A DNA stretch of 64,000 nt, from NCBI GenBank assembly GCA_963695105.1, contig CAVOGC010000040.1, forward strand, positions 62,001 to 126,000. Direction: 5' to 3'. Origin of the DNA: Competibacter sp963695105. Its GTDB lineage: Bacteria; Pseudomonadota; Gammaproteobacteria; Competibacterales; Competibacteraceae. A program made the position numbers and the translations under genes. This document shows positions 45,347-54,020 of this stretch, in pieces. Position 1 is the first letter of the stretch, and each line of letters begins with the position of its first letter. The notes below the pieces were generated by a model that had not been told where the DNA came from, did no database searches, and worked only from the letters and a program-made list of their open reading frames with translations.

Positions 45347-45984
45347 CCCACTCCGCGCACGGTGCGGATGATCCGGGGATCGAACTTGCGGCGCAGATTG
45401 TGGACATGTACCTCGACGGCGTTGCTTTCCACCTCCTCGCCCCAGCCGTACAGCCGATCCTCCAGTTGCTCGCGGGACAATACCGAGCCCGGCGTTTCCA
45501 GCAGCGCGTGCAGCAGCGCGAATTCCCGCCCCGACAGTTGCACCGCTTGTCCACGATACTCGACCGTATGCGCGACCGGATCGAGCCGGAATGATCCGAC
45601 CTCGATCAAATCCCGCGCCCGCCCGGCCTGCCGGCGCAGCAGCGCCCGCATCCGCGCCAGCAGTTCGGCCAGATCGAACGGCTTGACCAGATAATCGTCG
45701 GCGCCGCTGTCCAAACCCATGACCCGGTCCGGCACCGCATCGCGGGCGGTGAGAATCAGAACCGGCACGGCGTTTCCGCGCTGACGCCAGTCGCGCAACA
45801 CCGCCAGCCCATCCTTCTTCGGCAGGCCCAAATCCAGCAGCACCAGCGCATAGTCGGTCGTCTCCAGCGCCAGCTCCGCGCCGTGTCCGTCCCGCACCCA
45901 GTCCACGGCAAACCCTTCGCCGCGCAAGCCCTTGCGCAGGCTGTCGCCGATCATTGCGTCATCTTCCACCAGCAGTACGCGCAT
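45322..45984 (-). CDS. OmpR-family response regulator (QseB/PmrA-like)
   Basis: The product is 220 residues. The receiver domain has MRVLLVEDDAMIGDSL, phosphoacceptor Asp in LVLLDLGLPKKDG, Thr in LILTARD and Lys in YLVKPFD. The winged-helix output domain has LSGREFALLHALLETPGSVL and VHVHNLRRKFDPRIIRTVRG. No histidine kinase gene is adjacent, although QseB-type regulators usually precede their kinase. It is therefore an orphan here, and its 3' end overlaps the shortened DarP gene. The start at 45984 leaves only 45 bases to the divergent efflux gene, so they may share control sequences. Confidence 0.9.
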   Translation of the reverse strand: MRVLLVEDDAMIGDSLRKGLRGEGFAVDWVRDGHGAELALETTDYALVLLDLGLPKKDGLAVLRDWRQRGNAVPVLILTARDAVPDRVMGLDSGADDYLVKPFDLAELLARMRALLRRQAGRARDLIEVGSFRLDPVAHTVEYRGQAVQLSGREFALLHALLETPGSVLSREQLEDRLYGWGEEVESNAVEVHVHNLRRKFDPRIIRTVRGVGYRLGDTG

Positions 45985-46029
45985 CGCCAACACTCCATTC
46001 AATCCGATCGATTCAATACAACCGGGCCG

Positions 46030-47268
46030 ATGGGCTTACAATCGCCCGACTTCCGCTTTCATGCGACCGGAGAACCCGCCCTGACCCAACCATCGCTGTC
46101 CTGGCTGCTGCTGCTCGGCGCGCTGACCGCCTTTGCGCCGATGTCGATCGACATGTATCTGCCCAGCCTGCCAGCCATCGCCGCCGCGTTCGCCGCCGAC
46201 CCCGCCGCCGCTCAATACACCCTGGCCAGCTTCTTCATCGGGCTGGCCTTGGGTCAGGCGGTCTATGGCCCGCTCGCCGATCGCTATGGCCGCAAGCCGC
46301 CGTTGTATGCCGGACTGGCGCTCTACATCGTGGCCTCGGTCGGCTGCGCGCTGGCGCCCGACATCGCCACGCTGACGGCGCTGCGTTTCGTGCAGGCGGC
46401 GGGCGGTTGCGCCGGCGTGGTGATCGCCCGCGCCGTGGTGCGCGACCGTTTCGACGCGCGGACCTCGGCCAAAGTCTACTCGCTGCTGATGCTGGTGATG
46501 GGACTGGCGCCGATCCTGGCCCCGATCATGGGCGGCTGGATTCTGGTGTTGGCCGGCTGGCGCGCGATTTTTGGGGCGCTGGCTCTGTTCGGGCTGGTCA
46601 CCCTGATCCTCGGTTGGCGCTATCTGCCGGAAACCCGCCCGGCGGACACTGTCGGCAGCGCCGGAGTCGGCGCGGCGTTGCGGGTCTATGGCGAGCTGTT
46701 GCGCGACCGGCGCTTCATCGGCTATGCCCTGAGCGGCGGTTTCGCGCTGGGCGGCATGTTCGCCTACATCACCGGCTCGCCGCATGTGTTCATCGAGTTG
46801 TACGGCGTGCCGGCGCAGTCCTTCGGCTGGCTGTTCGGACTCAACGCGCTGGGACTGATCGCCAGCTCGCAGTACAACCGCCGGCTGCTGACGCATCACA
46901 GCGCCGACGCGATCCTGCGTCGCGCCAACCGCGCGACCGTGCTGCTGGGGCTGGGGCTGCTGGCGGTTGCGGCCGGCGGCTGGGGTGGCCTGCCGGTACT
47001 GCTGATACCGCTGTTCGGCTATATCGCCAGCCTCGGCTTCACCGGACCGAACGCGATGGCCTGCGCGCTGGCCGATCAGGGCGGTCGCGCCGGCAGCGCC
47101 TCGGCCCTGATCGGCACGCTGCAATTTGCAGTAGCGACAGTTTCCAGCATGTTGGTCGGATTGCTGGGCAATGGCTCGGCGCTGCCGATGGCGGCGGTCA
47201 TCGCCGGCTGCGGTGTGCTGGCCTACATCGCCCATCGCATCCTGGTTGGGGACGGGATGCTCGAATGA
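46030..47268 (+). CDS. Bcr/CflA-family multidrug efflux transporter (MFS)
   Basis: The product is 412 residues with 12 predicted membrane segments. The first segment has LLLGALTAFAPMSIDMYLPS, a Bcr/CflA signature. The MFS motif A is GPLADRYGRKPPLYAG, and the fourth segment has LRFVQAAGGCAGVVIARAVV, also family-specific. It is expected to export drugs or sulfonamide-like compounds by proton antiport at the inner membrane. ATG 46030 fits the family start; the open frame upstream is not conserved. It is divergent from the orphan regulator. Confidence 0.92.
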   Translation: MGLQSPDFRFHATGEPALTQPSLSWLLLLGALTAFAPMSIDMYLPSLPAIAAAFAADPAAAQYTLASFFIGLALGQAVYGPLADRYGRKPPLYAGLALYIVASVGCALAPDIATLTALRFVQAAGGCAGVVIARAVVRDRFDARTSAKVYSLLMLVMGLAPILAPIMGGWILVLAGWRAIFGALALFGLVTLILGWRYLPETRPADTVGSAGVGAALRVYGELLRDRRFIGYALSGGFALGGMFAYITGSPHVFIELYGVPAQSFGWLFGLNALGLIASSQYNRRLLTHHSADAILRRANRATVLLGLGLLAVAAGGWGGLPVLLIPLFGYIASLGFTGPNAMACALADQGGRAGSASALIGTLQFAVATVSSMLVGLLGNGSALPMAAVIAGCGVLAYIAHRILVGDGMLE

Positions 47269-47302
47269 CCAAACCCTCGCGGACCCTTGACGGAGGTTGC
47301 TC

Positions 47303-47755
47303 TTGAAAATCTGGATCGACGCGGACGCCTGCCCGGCGCCGGTGAAAATCATCGTGTTCCGCGCCTCGCAACGGGTCGGCGTACTGGTCACCCTGGTCGC
47401 CAACCAACGGCTGCAAACGCCACCCTCGCCTCTGATCACGGCGGTACAGGTCAGTCAGGGCTTCGACGAGGCCGATGATTACATCGTGCAACAGGCCACC
47501 GCCAACGACCTGGTCATTACCGCCGATATCCCGCTGGCGGCACGCCTGGTGGAACGGGGCGTGCCGGCGCTCAACCCGCGCGGCGAGCTGTACACTCAGG
47601 ATAACGTGCGGGAGCGGCTGGCCCTGCGCAACCTCAAGGAAGAACTGCGCTCGGCGGGCACCCTGACCGGCGGTCCACCGCCTTACAACGACCGTGACAA
47701 GCAAGCGTTCGCCAACGGTCTGGATCGTTGGCTGGCGCGCTGTCGGACCCGCTAG
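47303..47755 (+). CDS. YaiI/YqxD family (DUF188) protein
   Basis: The product is about 150 residues. The family N-terminus KIWIDADACPAPVKIIVFRA and the motifs DEADDYIVQQATANDLVITA and NPRGELYTQDNVRERLALRN are clear. The fold is PIN-like, but no activity is established. TTG 47303 is chosen because GGAGG (47292-47296) sits 6 bases upstream. It follows the efflux gene by 34 bases and may be co-transcribed. Confidence 0.92.
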   Translation: MKIWIDADACPAPVKIIVFRASQRVGVLVTLVANQRLQTPPSPLITAVQVSQGFDEADDYIVQQATANDLVITADIPLAARLVERGVPALNPRGELYTQDNVRERLALRNLKEELRSAGTLTGGPPPYNDRDKQAFANGLDRWLARCRTR

Positions 47756-47874
47756 CGGGTCCGAACCCAGGGAGTCATCCGGGTTGCCGCCATGGGATCG
47801 AAACTTTCAAGCCGATGCTCTTGAATTCCAGCGGATGATCGAGCGATGGGTACTGGCGCATATCCCGCTCCACC

Positions 47875-49110
47875 CTACTCCCTCATCTTCCTGTTCCCCA
47901 GCAGCAGCCAAACCCAAGTGATCAACTGCCCTCCCAGCACCAACCCGAACGCCCAGCGATACCCCATGTCGGCGTAACCGCCGCCCGCCAGCGGCCAGTG
48001 ATTGATGATGGCGCCCATGCCCCACTGCCCGGCGAACGCCGCCACGAACACCAACAGGTTCAACGCCGTATTGACCCGCCCCGACAGCGCGAGCGGAAAG
48101 GACTGCGACAGCACCGCGTAGCTCAGCACTCCGCTGGTGCCGAAAAACCCGAACAACACCCACAACGGCAACAGCGGCCCCCAATCGAGCAGAATCGCCA
48201 GTTGCGCCCCCATGAACAGCACCATCCCGCCGGCCGACACCGCCAGCGGCGGGATGCCGTGCCGGGTCAACCGGTAGGCCAGTTGCCCCATGCCCAGAAA
48301 GCCCGCCACCATCGCCGCCGCGATCCAGAACAGATGGCCAGCCGCCGCCAGCTTGTCCAAACCGGACACATCGCGCAGCCATGGACCCGCCCATAAGCCC
48401 TGAATCGCCAGGAATGACGCCTGCGATAGCACGGCGCCCGGCGCGATCCGCCAGAATACCGGACTGCGGAACAGACCTGCTGTCTCCCGCCATTGCGTCC
48501 GCCAATCGCCGACCACCGCTTCGTCACTTTCCCGTTCCGGCACCGTCAGCAGCAGGGCGACCGCGACCAGGAAGCTCAAGCCCGCCAGCACGACGAACAA
48601 GCCGCGCCAGTCGGTCAGTTTCAGCGCGGCTTCCACCGGCGCGGTGGCGACCAGCGCCCCCAGACCGCCGGCCGCCAGCACCCAGCCGTTGACCGCCGGC
48701 AGCCGCGCGGCCGGAAACCACAGCACGAACGCCTTGAAGCTGGCCATCAGACAGGCCGACACGCCCAGCCCGATCAACCCCCGCCCCAGCAGCAACTCCA
48801 CCGCGCTGCCGCTGACCGCGAACAGCCCGGCGCCGGCCGCCGCGAACAACAGCAGCGTCGCCTCCACCCGGCGCGGTCCGAATCGGTCCAGCAGAATGCC
48901 CAACGGCAGTTGAAACGCGGCGAAGGTCAGAAAATAGACGCTGGTCAGCAGGCCGAGATCGGTGGCGTCCAAGCGCAGTTCGGCGACCAGATAGGGCGAC
49001 AGCACCGCGTTGATGGTGCGGTACAGATAGGACAGAAAATAACCGGCGGCAAAAGGCAGGAAAATCCGCGCCACCACGGCTTGGGTGGACAATACTCCCG
49101 CGCCGCTCAT
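47875..49110 (-). CDS. MFS transporter (nitrate/sugar-phosphate-like NarK/UhpC group)
   Basis: The product is 411 residues with 12 predicted membrane segments. The N-terminal half has AAGYFLSYLYRTINAVLSPY and the motif A equivalent LPLGILLDRFGPRRVEATLL. It belongs to the major facilitator superfamily; the substrate cannot be told. The start ATG 49110 overlaps the stop of the methyltransferase gene (ATGA), so the two proteins are translationally coupled and may handle the same compound. Confidence 0.85.
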   Translation of the reverse strand: MSGAGVLSTQAVVARIFLPFAAGYFLSYLYRTINAVLSPYLVAELRLDATDLGLLTSVYFLTFAAFQLPLGILLDRFGPRRVEATLLLFAAAGAGLFAVSGSAVELLLGRGLIGLGVSACLMASFKAFVLWFPAARLPAVNGWVLAAGGLGALVATAPVEAALKLTDWRGLFVVLAGLSFLVAVALLLTVPERESDEAVVGDWRTQWRETAGLFRSPVFWRIAPGAVLSQASFLAIQGLWAGPWLRDVSGLDKLAAAGHLFWIAAAMVAGFLGMGQLAYRLTRHGIPPLAVSAGGMVLFMGAQLAILLDWGPLLPLWVLFGFFGTSGVLSYAVLSQSFPLALSGRVNTALNLLVFVAAFAGQWGMGAIINHWPLAGGGYADMGYRWAFGLVLGGQLITWVWLLLGNRKMRE

Positions 49111-49790
49111 CGCGCGGATACTGGCGCGGCCCCCGGGCGCTGGCACAACCGGTATACCCGCTCCAACAGCCAGGTCAGGCCCCGCTCCCGCCAGCGCGAC
49201 TCCTCCGCCAATGCATCGCGGGTGTCGAGCAACTCCACCTCGTGCGTCGCCTGGTACAGCGCCCGCACTTCCGCCTCGCCGACCGCGAACGGCGGCCCCG
49301 CCAGCACGCTCTGGTCGTACTCCAAGGTCACCAGCAGCACCCGGATGCCGGGCGGCAGGATGGTGTCGAGATGGCGGGCGTAGCGCTCGCGCATCGGTGG
49401 CGGCAGCGCAATCAGCGAAGCCCGGTCGTAAACACCGGCGCAATCGACGAGATGGTACGGTTCCAGATCGAAAAAATCGCCGAGCAGAATACGGATCTCA
49501 TCGACTTCCCAGATCTCGAACGCCCCTTCCCGCCAGCGCCGCGGCCGAAGTCCGTTCTCGACGAAAAACGCCTCGACCGCGAGAAGGCTGATTTCCACCC
49601 CGGTCACCGGATGGCCTTCGCCGGCCAACCACAACAGGTCGCGGCTCTTGCCGCACAGCGGAGCGAACACCCGCTGGCCGGGAGTCAGGTCGAGTCGGCT
49701 CCAGAATTGCTGAAGGTGGACGTTGATGTCCTGCTGGTGAAAACCGATCTCGCTTCGTTCCCAGCGCTCGTGCCAAAAACTCAATTCCAT
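49107..49790 (-). CDS. tpm: Thiopurine S-methyltransferase family protein
   Basis: The product is 227 residues. The family start MELSFWHERWERSEIGFHQ, the SAM-binding region RVFAPLCGKSRDLLWLAGEG and VTGVEISLLAVEAFF, and DCAGVYDRASLIALPPPMR are all conserved. Bacterial Tpm enzymes methylate thiopurines and also selenium and tellurium compounds, making volatile products. The gene is coupled to the downstream MFS transporter by a 4-base overlap, which suggests joint handling of a toxic compound. That role is inferred. Confidence 0.93.
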   Translation of the reverse strand: MELSFWHERWERSEIGFHQQDINVHLQQFWSRLDLTPGQRVFAPLCGKSRDLLWLAGEGHPVTGVEISLLAVEAFFVENGLRPRRWREGAFEIWEVDEIRILLGDFFDLEPYHLVDCAGVYDRASLIALPPPMRERYARHLDTILPPGIRVLLVTLEYDQSVLAGPPFAVGEAEVRALYQATHEVELLDTRDALAEESRWRERGLTWLLERVYRLCQRPGAAPVSAR

Positions 49791-49820
49791 GGTTGCGCAT
49801 CCACGGTTGGGTGAAAAAGG

Positions 49821-51281
49821 TCAGCCCGGCCACCAGGCGCGGGAGGTGAACAGCGCGCCTGCTCCCTGCAACAGATAACGCAGGTCCTTACCCGCGCCGC
49901 GCTGGCGAGTGTAGAAAACGTCGCTCATCAGCCGCGTCTCGCGCGGCGCGCCGGCCGGTAAAGTCAGTTGGGTGGGGCCGATCAGCCCGGCCGGCGCCTG
50001 ATCGCCGAGCCGCTCCCAGTCTTCTCGCCGGCTGGCGGCCTGCTCCGGGGTCAGCGGCTCCACGCCCACCAGCCGCAGATCGCCGCTCACCACCGCCAGC
50101 AGGCGCGGCAGGTAGCGCAGCAGCGGAATCGAGGTCGCCCATTCCCTGGCGACGAACACTCGCCGCTGGCGCGTGCCGAACTGGTCGAACTCTGGATGAT
50201 TGCCGCGCAGCCGGGTCTCGCGCAGAGGGTCGTTGAAATTCTCGGTCAGCGCGGCAGCCAGCGCCAGCGGCCACAACGGCAGCGAAAACAAGAGCAGCAG
50301 CAAGCCCAGCAAGCGGTCGAGCGGTCCGGCCAGCACGTCGCCCAGCGTCACTTCGCGCGGATCGGCCGGCAGGAAGGTCTCGACCACCGGCAGCACCGCC
50401 CCGGTATCGACCCGGATCAGTTGATTGCCCCGGACGATGGCGTTTTGTACGTCCAAGCGCTCGCCGATGTAGGTATCCGGCAGCACCACGCTGTCGCGCA
50501 GAATGGCGTGGCGATCCACGGTCACCCGGTTGGCGATCACCACTTCGCCGCGAAACTCGGCGCTGGCTTCAACTCGGCAGTTCCCGCCAACGAAGGCGAC
50601 GCCCTGCCGCAGGCTGCGCGGCGATACCTTGGAGCGCGGCCCCACGGTCAGCCCCGGCGCCACCTGCCGGCCCGGCGCTATCAGGCCCGGAAAGCGGCCA
50701 GCGGCGGCGTCGAGATTGGCCCGATGGTAGGCGCGCGGCGATTCCAGCCGGTTCAGGGCGGCGCCGGGCAATTCCACCACTGGCCAGGTAGGAGGCATCT
50801 CAACCGGCTCGACGGACCAGCGCAGCGGTTCCAGCCCGCCCCGGCCACCGGATCGGTGCAGACACAGGCTCACCGGCGCATCCGCGGCCCCGCCGTACAC
50901 CACCGGACCGGTCGCCTCGCCCGCCAACCGTAAAAACTCGCCCAGCGCCGCGCCATGCAGTACATCACCCCGCAAGGCGAGCAACTCGCCGGCCAAATGG
51001 GACTCGGCGATTTCCACCACGACATCTGGATCTTCCTCGCCGCGAGTGAGAACGTACTCCAGCCGCATCCCCCAGCGGCTACCGTCGCCCAGCGCCGCCC
51101 GCAGTTCGTCGGCGAAAGGCGAAACCGCCACCACCGCCTCGCGCAGGCCGGCGGCGACCAGCGCTTCCAGCGTGTGCTCCAACACCGATTTGCCCGTCAC
51201 CGGCAACAGCGCGGCGCAGGTTCGATCGGTCAGCGGCTCCAGTTCCCGGCCCAGTCGGTCGGCGAAAATCAGCGCTTGCAT
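49821..51281 (-). CDS. Nucleotidyltransferase-like / left-handed-helix / sugar-transferase-like fusion
   Basis: The product is 486 residues. The N-terminal 200 residues resemble a sugar nucleotidyltransferase (MQALIFADRLGRELEPLTDR, LLPVTGKSVLEHTLEALVAA), but the GxGTR signature is degenerate (DRLGREL). Residues about 215-310 look like hexapeptide repeats (VGGNCRVEASAEFRGEVVIA). A membrane hairpin (LLGLLLLLFSLPLWPLALAA) precedes a C-terminal part resembling undecaprenyl-phosphate sugar transferases (LLAVVSGDLRLVGVEPLTPE). The DELPQ-type catalytic region is not evident. It probably acts in polysaccharide synthesis or its regulation; catalytic competence is doubtful. Confidence 0.65.
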   Translation of the reverse strand: MQALIFADRLGRELEPLTDRTCAALLPVTGKSVLEHTLEALVAAGLREAVVAVSPFADELRAALGDGSRWGMRLEYVLTRGEEDPDVVVEIAESHLAGELLALRGDVLHGAALGEFLRLAGEATGPVVYGGAADAPVSLCLHRSGGRGGLEPLRWSVEPVEMPPTWPVVELPGAALNRLESPRAYHRANLDAAAGRFPGLIAPGRQVAPGLTVGPRSKVSPRSLRQGVAFVGGNCRVEASAEFRGEVVIANRVTVDRHAILRDSVVLPDTYIGERLDVQNAIVRGNQLIRVDTGAVLPVVETFLPADPREVTLGDVLAGPLDRLLGLLLLLFSLPLWPLALAAALTENFNDPLRETRLRGNHPEFDQFGTRQRRVFVAREWATSIPLLRYLPRLLAVVSGDLRLVGVEPLTPEQAASRREDWERLGDQAPAGLIGPTQLTLPAGAPRETRLMSDVFYTRQRGAGKDLRYLLQGAGALFTSRAWWPG

Positions 51282-51499
51282 GGTCACCGGACGGCGATGG
51301 AAAGTCGTTGAGCGGCAACGTTCGCGCAACCGCGCCTTGCGCGGGATGAAGGAACGGGAGATCGTCGGGAAGCGGCTGACCAGACAGGCTGGGCGAATCG
51401 TGGATTGACGCTCGAATTTGGATTCATGGTTAGGGCTATCGTCCGTTGGTGGTCCTCGCCCCTCTCCACCCCACAAGGGCAGCGGGGCGGCGTTGCTTC

Positions 51500-52224
51500 T
51501 CAGGACCAGCGTCGGCTTTGCCAGCGCCAATCCGCGCCTTCCGCCGCCAAGGCTGCCTGTCCAGCCGGAATCCAGCGGGAGGTTCAACACGCTCCATTCC
51601 CGGCTCGCCGCATCCCGCAGACTGACCCGACCGTCCGGCAACCCATCGTCCGGGAAGCAAACCTCCAGGTCTGCCCAGGCCGCTGGCCAAACCGCCGCCC
51701 AGCGCCTTGGCAATCGCTTCCTTACGGGTCCAGCAGCTAAAAAAGGCTTCCCGGAGCCGTTCCGCCGGCAGCGCCTGGAACGCCGCCCACTCGCGCGGCG
51801 TACAAACACGCTCGGCCACTGCCGCATCGCTCACCACTCGATCCAGGCACTCCAGATCCACGCCCACCTCCCGGTGAGCCACCGCATAAAGCGCCCGGCC
51901 ACCGCTGTGCGCCAGATTAAAATACAGGCCGGCGCCGGCTTCCTCGCCCGCCAGCATCGGCTTGCCGCGCGGCCCGTGGGCGAAACGCAGCGCCACCGCG
52001 GGTCGATTCAGGTACGCACCCAGCAGTTCCCGCAACAGACCGCGCCCGGCGATAAAATGATCCCGGTGCTCGGGAAAACGGAACCGCGCCGCTCGCTCCC
52101 GTTCGTCCGCCGCCAGCGCCGCCGCCAAATCCGCCAGCCGTTCTGGCGATGGTGTCAAATCCGCCTGCCAGACATGAATTTCGTCGGCGGCCAGCACCGG
52201 CGGCCGCAACGTTTTTTCGCTCAT
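51500..52224 (-). pseudogene. Sfp-type 4'-phosphopantetheinyl transferase, frameshifted twice
   Basis: The first about 180 residues are intact: EIHVWQADLTPSPERLADLA, GRGLLRELLGAYL, GPRGKPMLAGEEAGAGLYFN, the VGVDLE magnesium-binding motif and CWTRKEAIAKALGGGLASGL. After that the frame changes near 51675 (one extra G) to LADLEVCFPDDGLPDGRVSL and EWSVLNLPLDSGW, and again near 51555 to AALAAEGADWRWQSRRWS and TGA at 51500-51502. Corrected, it is a normal Sfp-type enzyme that attaches phosphopantetheine to carrier proteins. Both shifts are explained by one extra base. The core motifs precede the shifts, so partial function cannot be excluded. Confidence 0.8.
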
Positions 52225-52367
52225 GAGCGGGCGTTCATAACCGAAACGCTCATGCGCGGGACGCGACGTTTCCCTACACTCTCGGCCGAGTCGGTTACGC
52301 CCGCGAGAGTCCCGCCCGCCCGCCGGCGGTTTGCTGGCCCCTTCGCCGTCCTCACTGGAGCACACGC

Positions 52368-52772
52368 ATGAACCACACCATCGAGATCAAGGTGCGAGGC
52401 TATCACCTCGACCTGTTCCGCCACGTCAACAACGCCCGTTACCTGGAATTTCTGGAGGAAGCCCGCTGGAGCCTGCTGGAAAGCCGGGGCAACCTGGATT
52501 TCCTGGAGCAGCGCGGTTACGCCTTCGCCGTGGTCAACATCAACATCAACTACCGCCGCGCCGCCTTCATGGGAGAGATCCTGCAAATCGCCACCTCGAT
52601 GAAGACCATCGGCGCCCGCAGTTGCGTGATGCACCAACTCGTTACCCTCAAGGGCGCCGACACCGTGGTCGCCGACGCCGATGTCACTTTCGTCATCGTC
52701 GATACCGGCACCGACAAGGCCGCGCCGCTGGAGGGTGAACTGCGGGCGGCGATGGAACGGCTGGCGGTCTGA
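52368..52772 (+). CDS. Acyl-CoA thioesterase, hotdog fold (YbgC/FadM-like)
   Basis: The product is 134 residues, one hotdog domain. The 4-hydroxybenzoyl-CoA-thioesterase-type motif is HLDLFRHVNNARYLEFLEEA, with the catalytic Asp in the HxD position. Further strands FAVVNININYRRAAFMGEIL and CVMHQLVTLKG follow. It hydrolyses acyl-CoA thioesters in the cytoplasm; FadM (YbaW) is the closest type by its length and NININY strand, but I am not certain. It is divergent from the phosphopantetheinyl transferase gene and convergent with galE. Confidence 0.88.
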   Translation: MNHTIEIKVRGYHLDLFRHVNNARYLEFLEEARWSLLESRGNLDFLEQRGYAFAVVNININYRRAAFMGEILQIATSMKTIGARSCVMHQLVTLKGADTVVADADVTFVIVDTGTDKAAPLEGELRAAMERLAV

Positions 52773-52797
52773 AAGCAGAGGACTCCTGGATGGAGGC

Positions 52798-53772
52798 TCA
52801 TCCTTCACGACCGCTTTCCCAGCGCCAGGCGTGGGCGGTGATGGTCGCCAGATCCGCGTAGCGCGGTTCCCATCCCAGTTCGGCCCGCGCCCGCCCGGAA
52901 TCGGCCACCAGCCGCGCCGGATCGCCCGGCCGGCGTTCGCCGTACACCACCGGAATCTCGCGGCCGGTGACGGCGCGAGCCGTTTCAATCACTTCCCGCA
53001 CCGAGAAGCCGTTGCCGTTGCCGAGGTTGAAAGCGGCGCTGCCGGCTCCATCCCACAATCGTTGCAGCGCCAGCAGATGCGCCTCGCACAGATCGGTGAC
53101 GTGGATGTAGTCGCGGATGCAGGTACCGTCCGGCGTGTCGTAGTCGGCGCCGAACACGGTGATGTGCGGTCGGCGGCCGGTGGCGGCTTGCAGCACCAGC
53201 GGAATCAGATGGGTCTCCGGGTCGTGGCGTTCGCCCAGTTCGCCGTCGGGGTCGGCGCCGGCGGCATTGAAGTAACGCAGACAGACCGCCTTCAGCCCAT
53301 AAGCCACGTCGTAATCCCGCAGCATCTGCTCGACCATCCACTTGCCCCGCCCGTAGGGGTTGATGGGATTCTTGGGGTGATCCTCGTCGATGGGCGTTCG
53401 CAGCGGTTCGCCGAAAATCGCCGCCGTGGAGGAAAAAATAAAATGGTTCACCCGATGCGAGACCATCGCATCCAGCAGATACTGGGTCTTGAACACGTTG
53501 TTCAGGTAGTACTTGGCCGGCTCGCGCACCGATTCGCCAACCTGGATATGAGAGGCGAAATGCAGCACGCCGTCGAAGCGCGAGGTCTGGATCAACTCAT
53601 CCAGCATGTCCCGCTCGCCCAGATCCCCCAGCACGAAGCGTCCACCCTTGACCGCGTCACGGTGGCCGGCGGACAGATTGTCCAACACCGTCACCTCGAA
53701 TCCACGCTGGCAGAGCAACTTGACCATGTGGGAGCCGATGTAACCCGCTCCGCCGACCACGAGCACGCGCAT
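52798..53772 (-). CDS. galE: UDP-glucose 4-epimerase
   Basis: The product is 324 residues. The NAD-binding GGAGYIGSHMVKLL, the Ser/Thr motif FSSTAAIFGEP and the catalytic YGRGK (NPYGRGKWMVEQML) are intact, as are the GalE-specific LRYFNAAGADPDGELGERHD and CIRDYIHVTDLCEAHLLAL. It interconverts UDP-glucose and UDP-galactose and so feeds polysaccharide synthesis. The ATG at 53772 directly begins the Rossmann strand. It is monocistronic and lies 26 bases from the convergent thioesterase gene. Confidence 0.96.
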   Translation of the reverse strand: MRVLVVGGAGYIGSHMVKLLCQRGFEVTVLDNLSAGHRDAVKGGRFVLGDLGERDMLDELIQTSRFDGVLHFASHIQVGESVREPAKYYLNNVFKTQYLLDAMVSHRVNHFIFSSTAAIFGEPLRTPIDEDHPKNPINPYGRGKWMVEQMLRDYDVAYGLKAVCLRYFNAAGADPDGELGERHDPETHLIPLVLQAATGRRPHITVFGADYDTPDGTCIRDYIHVTDLCEAHLLALQRLWDGAGSAAFNLGNGNGFSVREVIETARAVTGREIPVVYGERRPGDPARLVADSGRARAELGWEPRYADLATITAHAWRWESGREG

Positions 53773-54020
53773 GGGGACCCTTCCTCGCTTTTCGGTGCTT
53801 CCACAGCACAAGTTGAAATAATTTCCCTGATCCCGACGCGGGTGACGGGAACCATCAACCGTCTGGTGATTCGGCCTCGGCACGAAACCGTGCGGCTAAC
53901 GTGGGTCCAAAACATCCTGGCCCGACACAGCGGTTCGTTCGATCCGACGTTGCAAGCCGAGCTGGATCGGGCTCGTATCCGGCATTTTTTCGGCGGCAAC
54001 GCCGGCTCGCCGCCGAGGGT

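Noticed and set aside
46036..47439. A 467-codon minus-strand frame opposite the efflux gene
   Set aside because: It is low-complexity Gln/Arg/His sequence typical of antisense GC-rich membrane genes.
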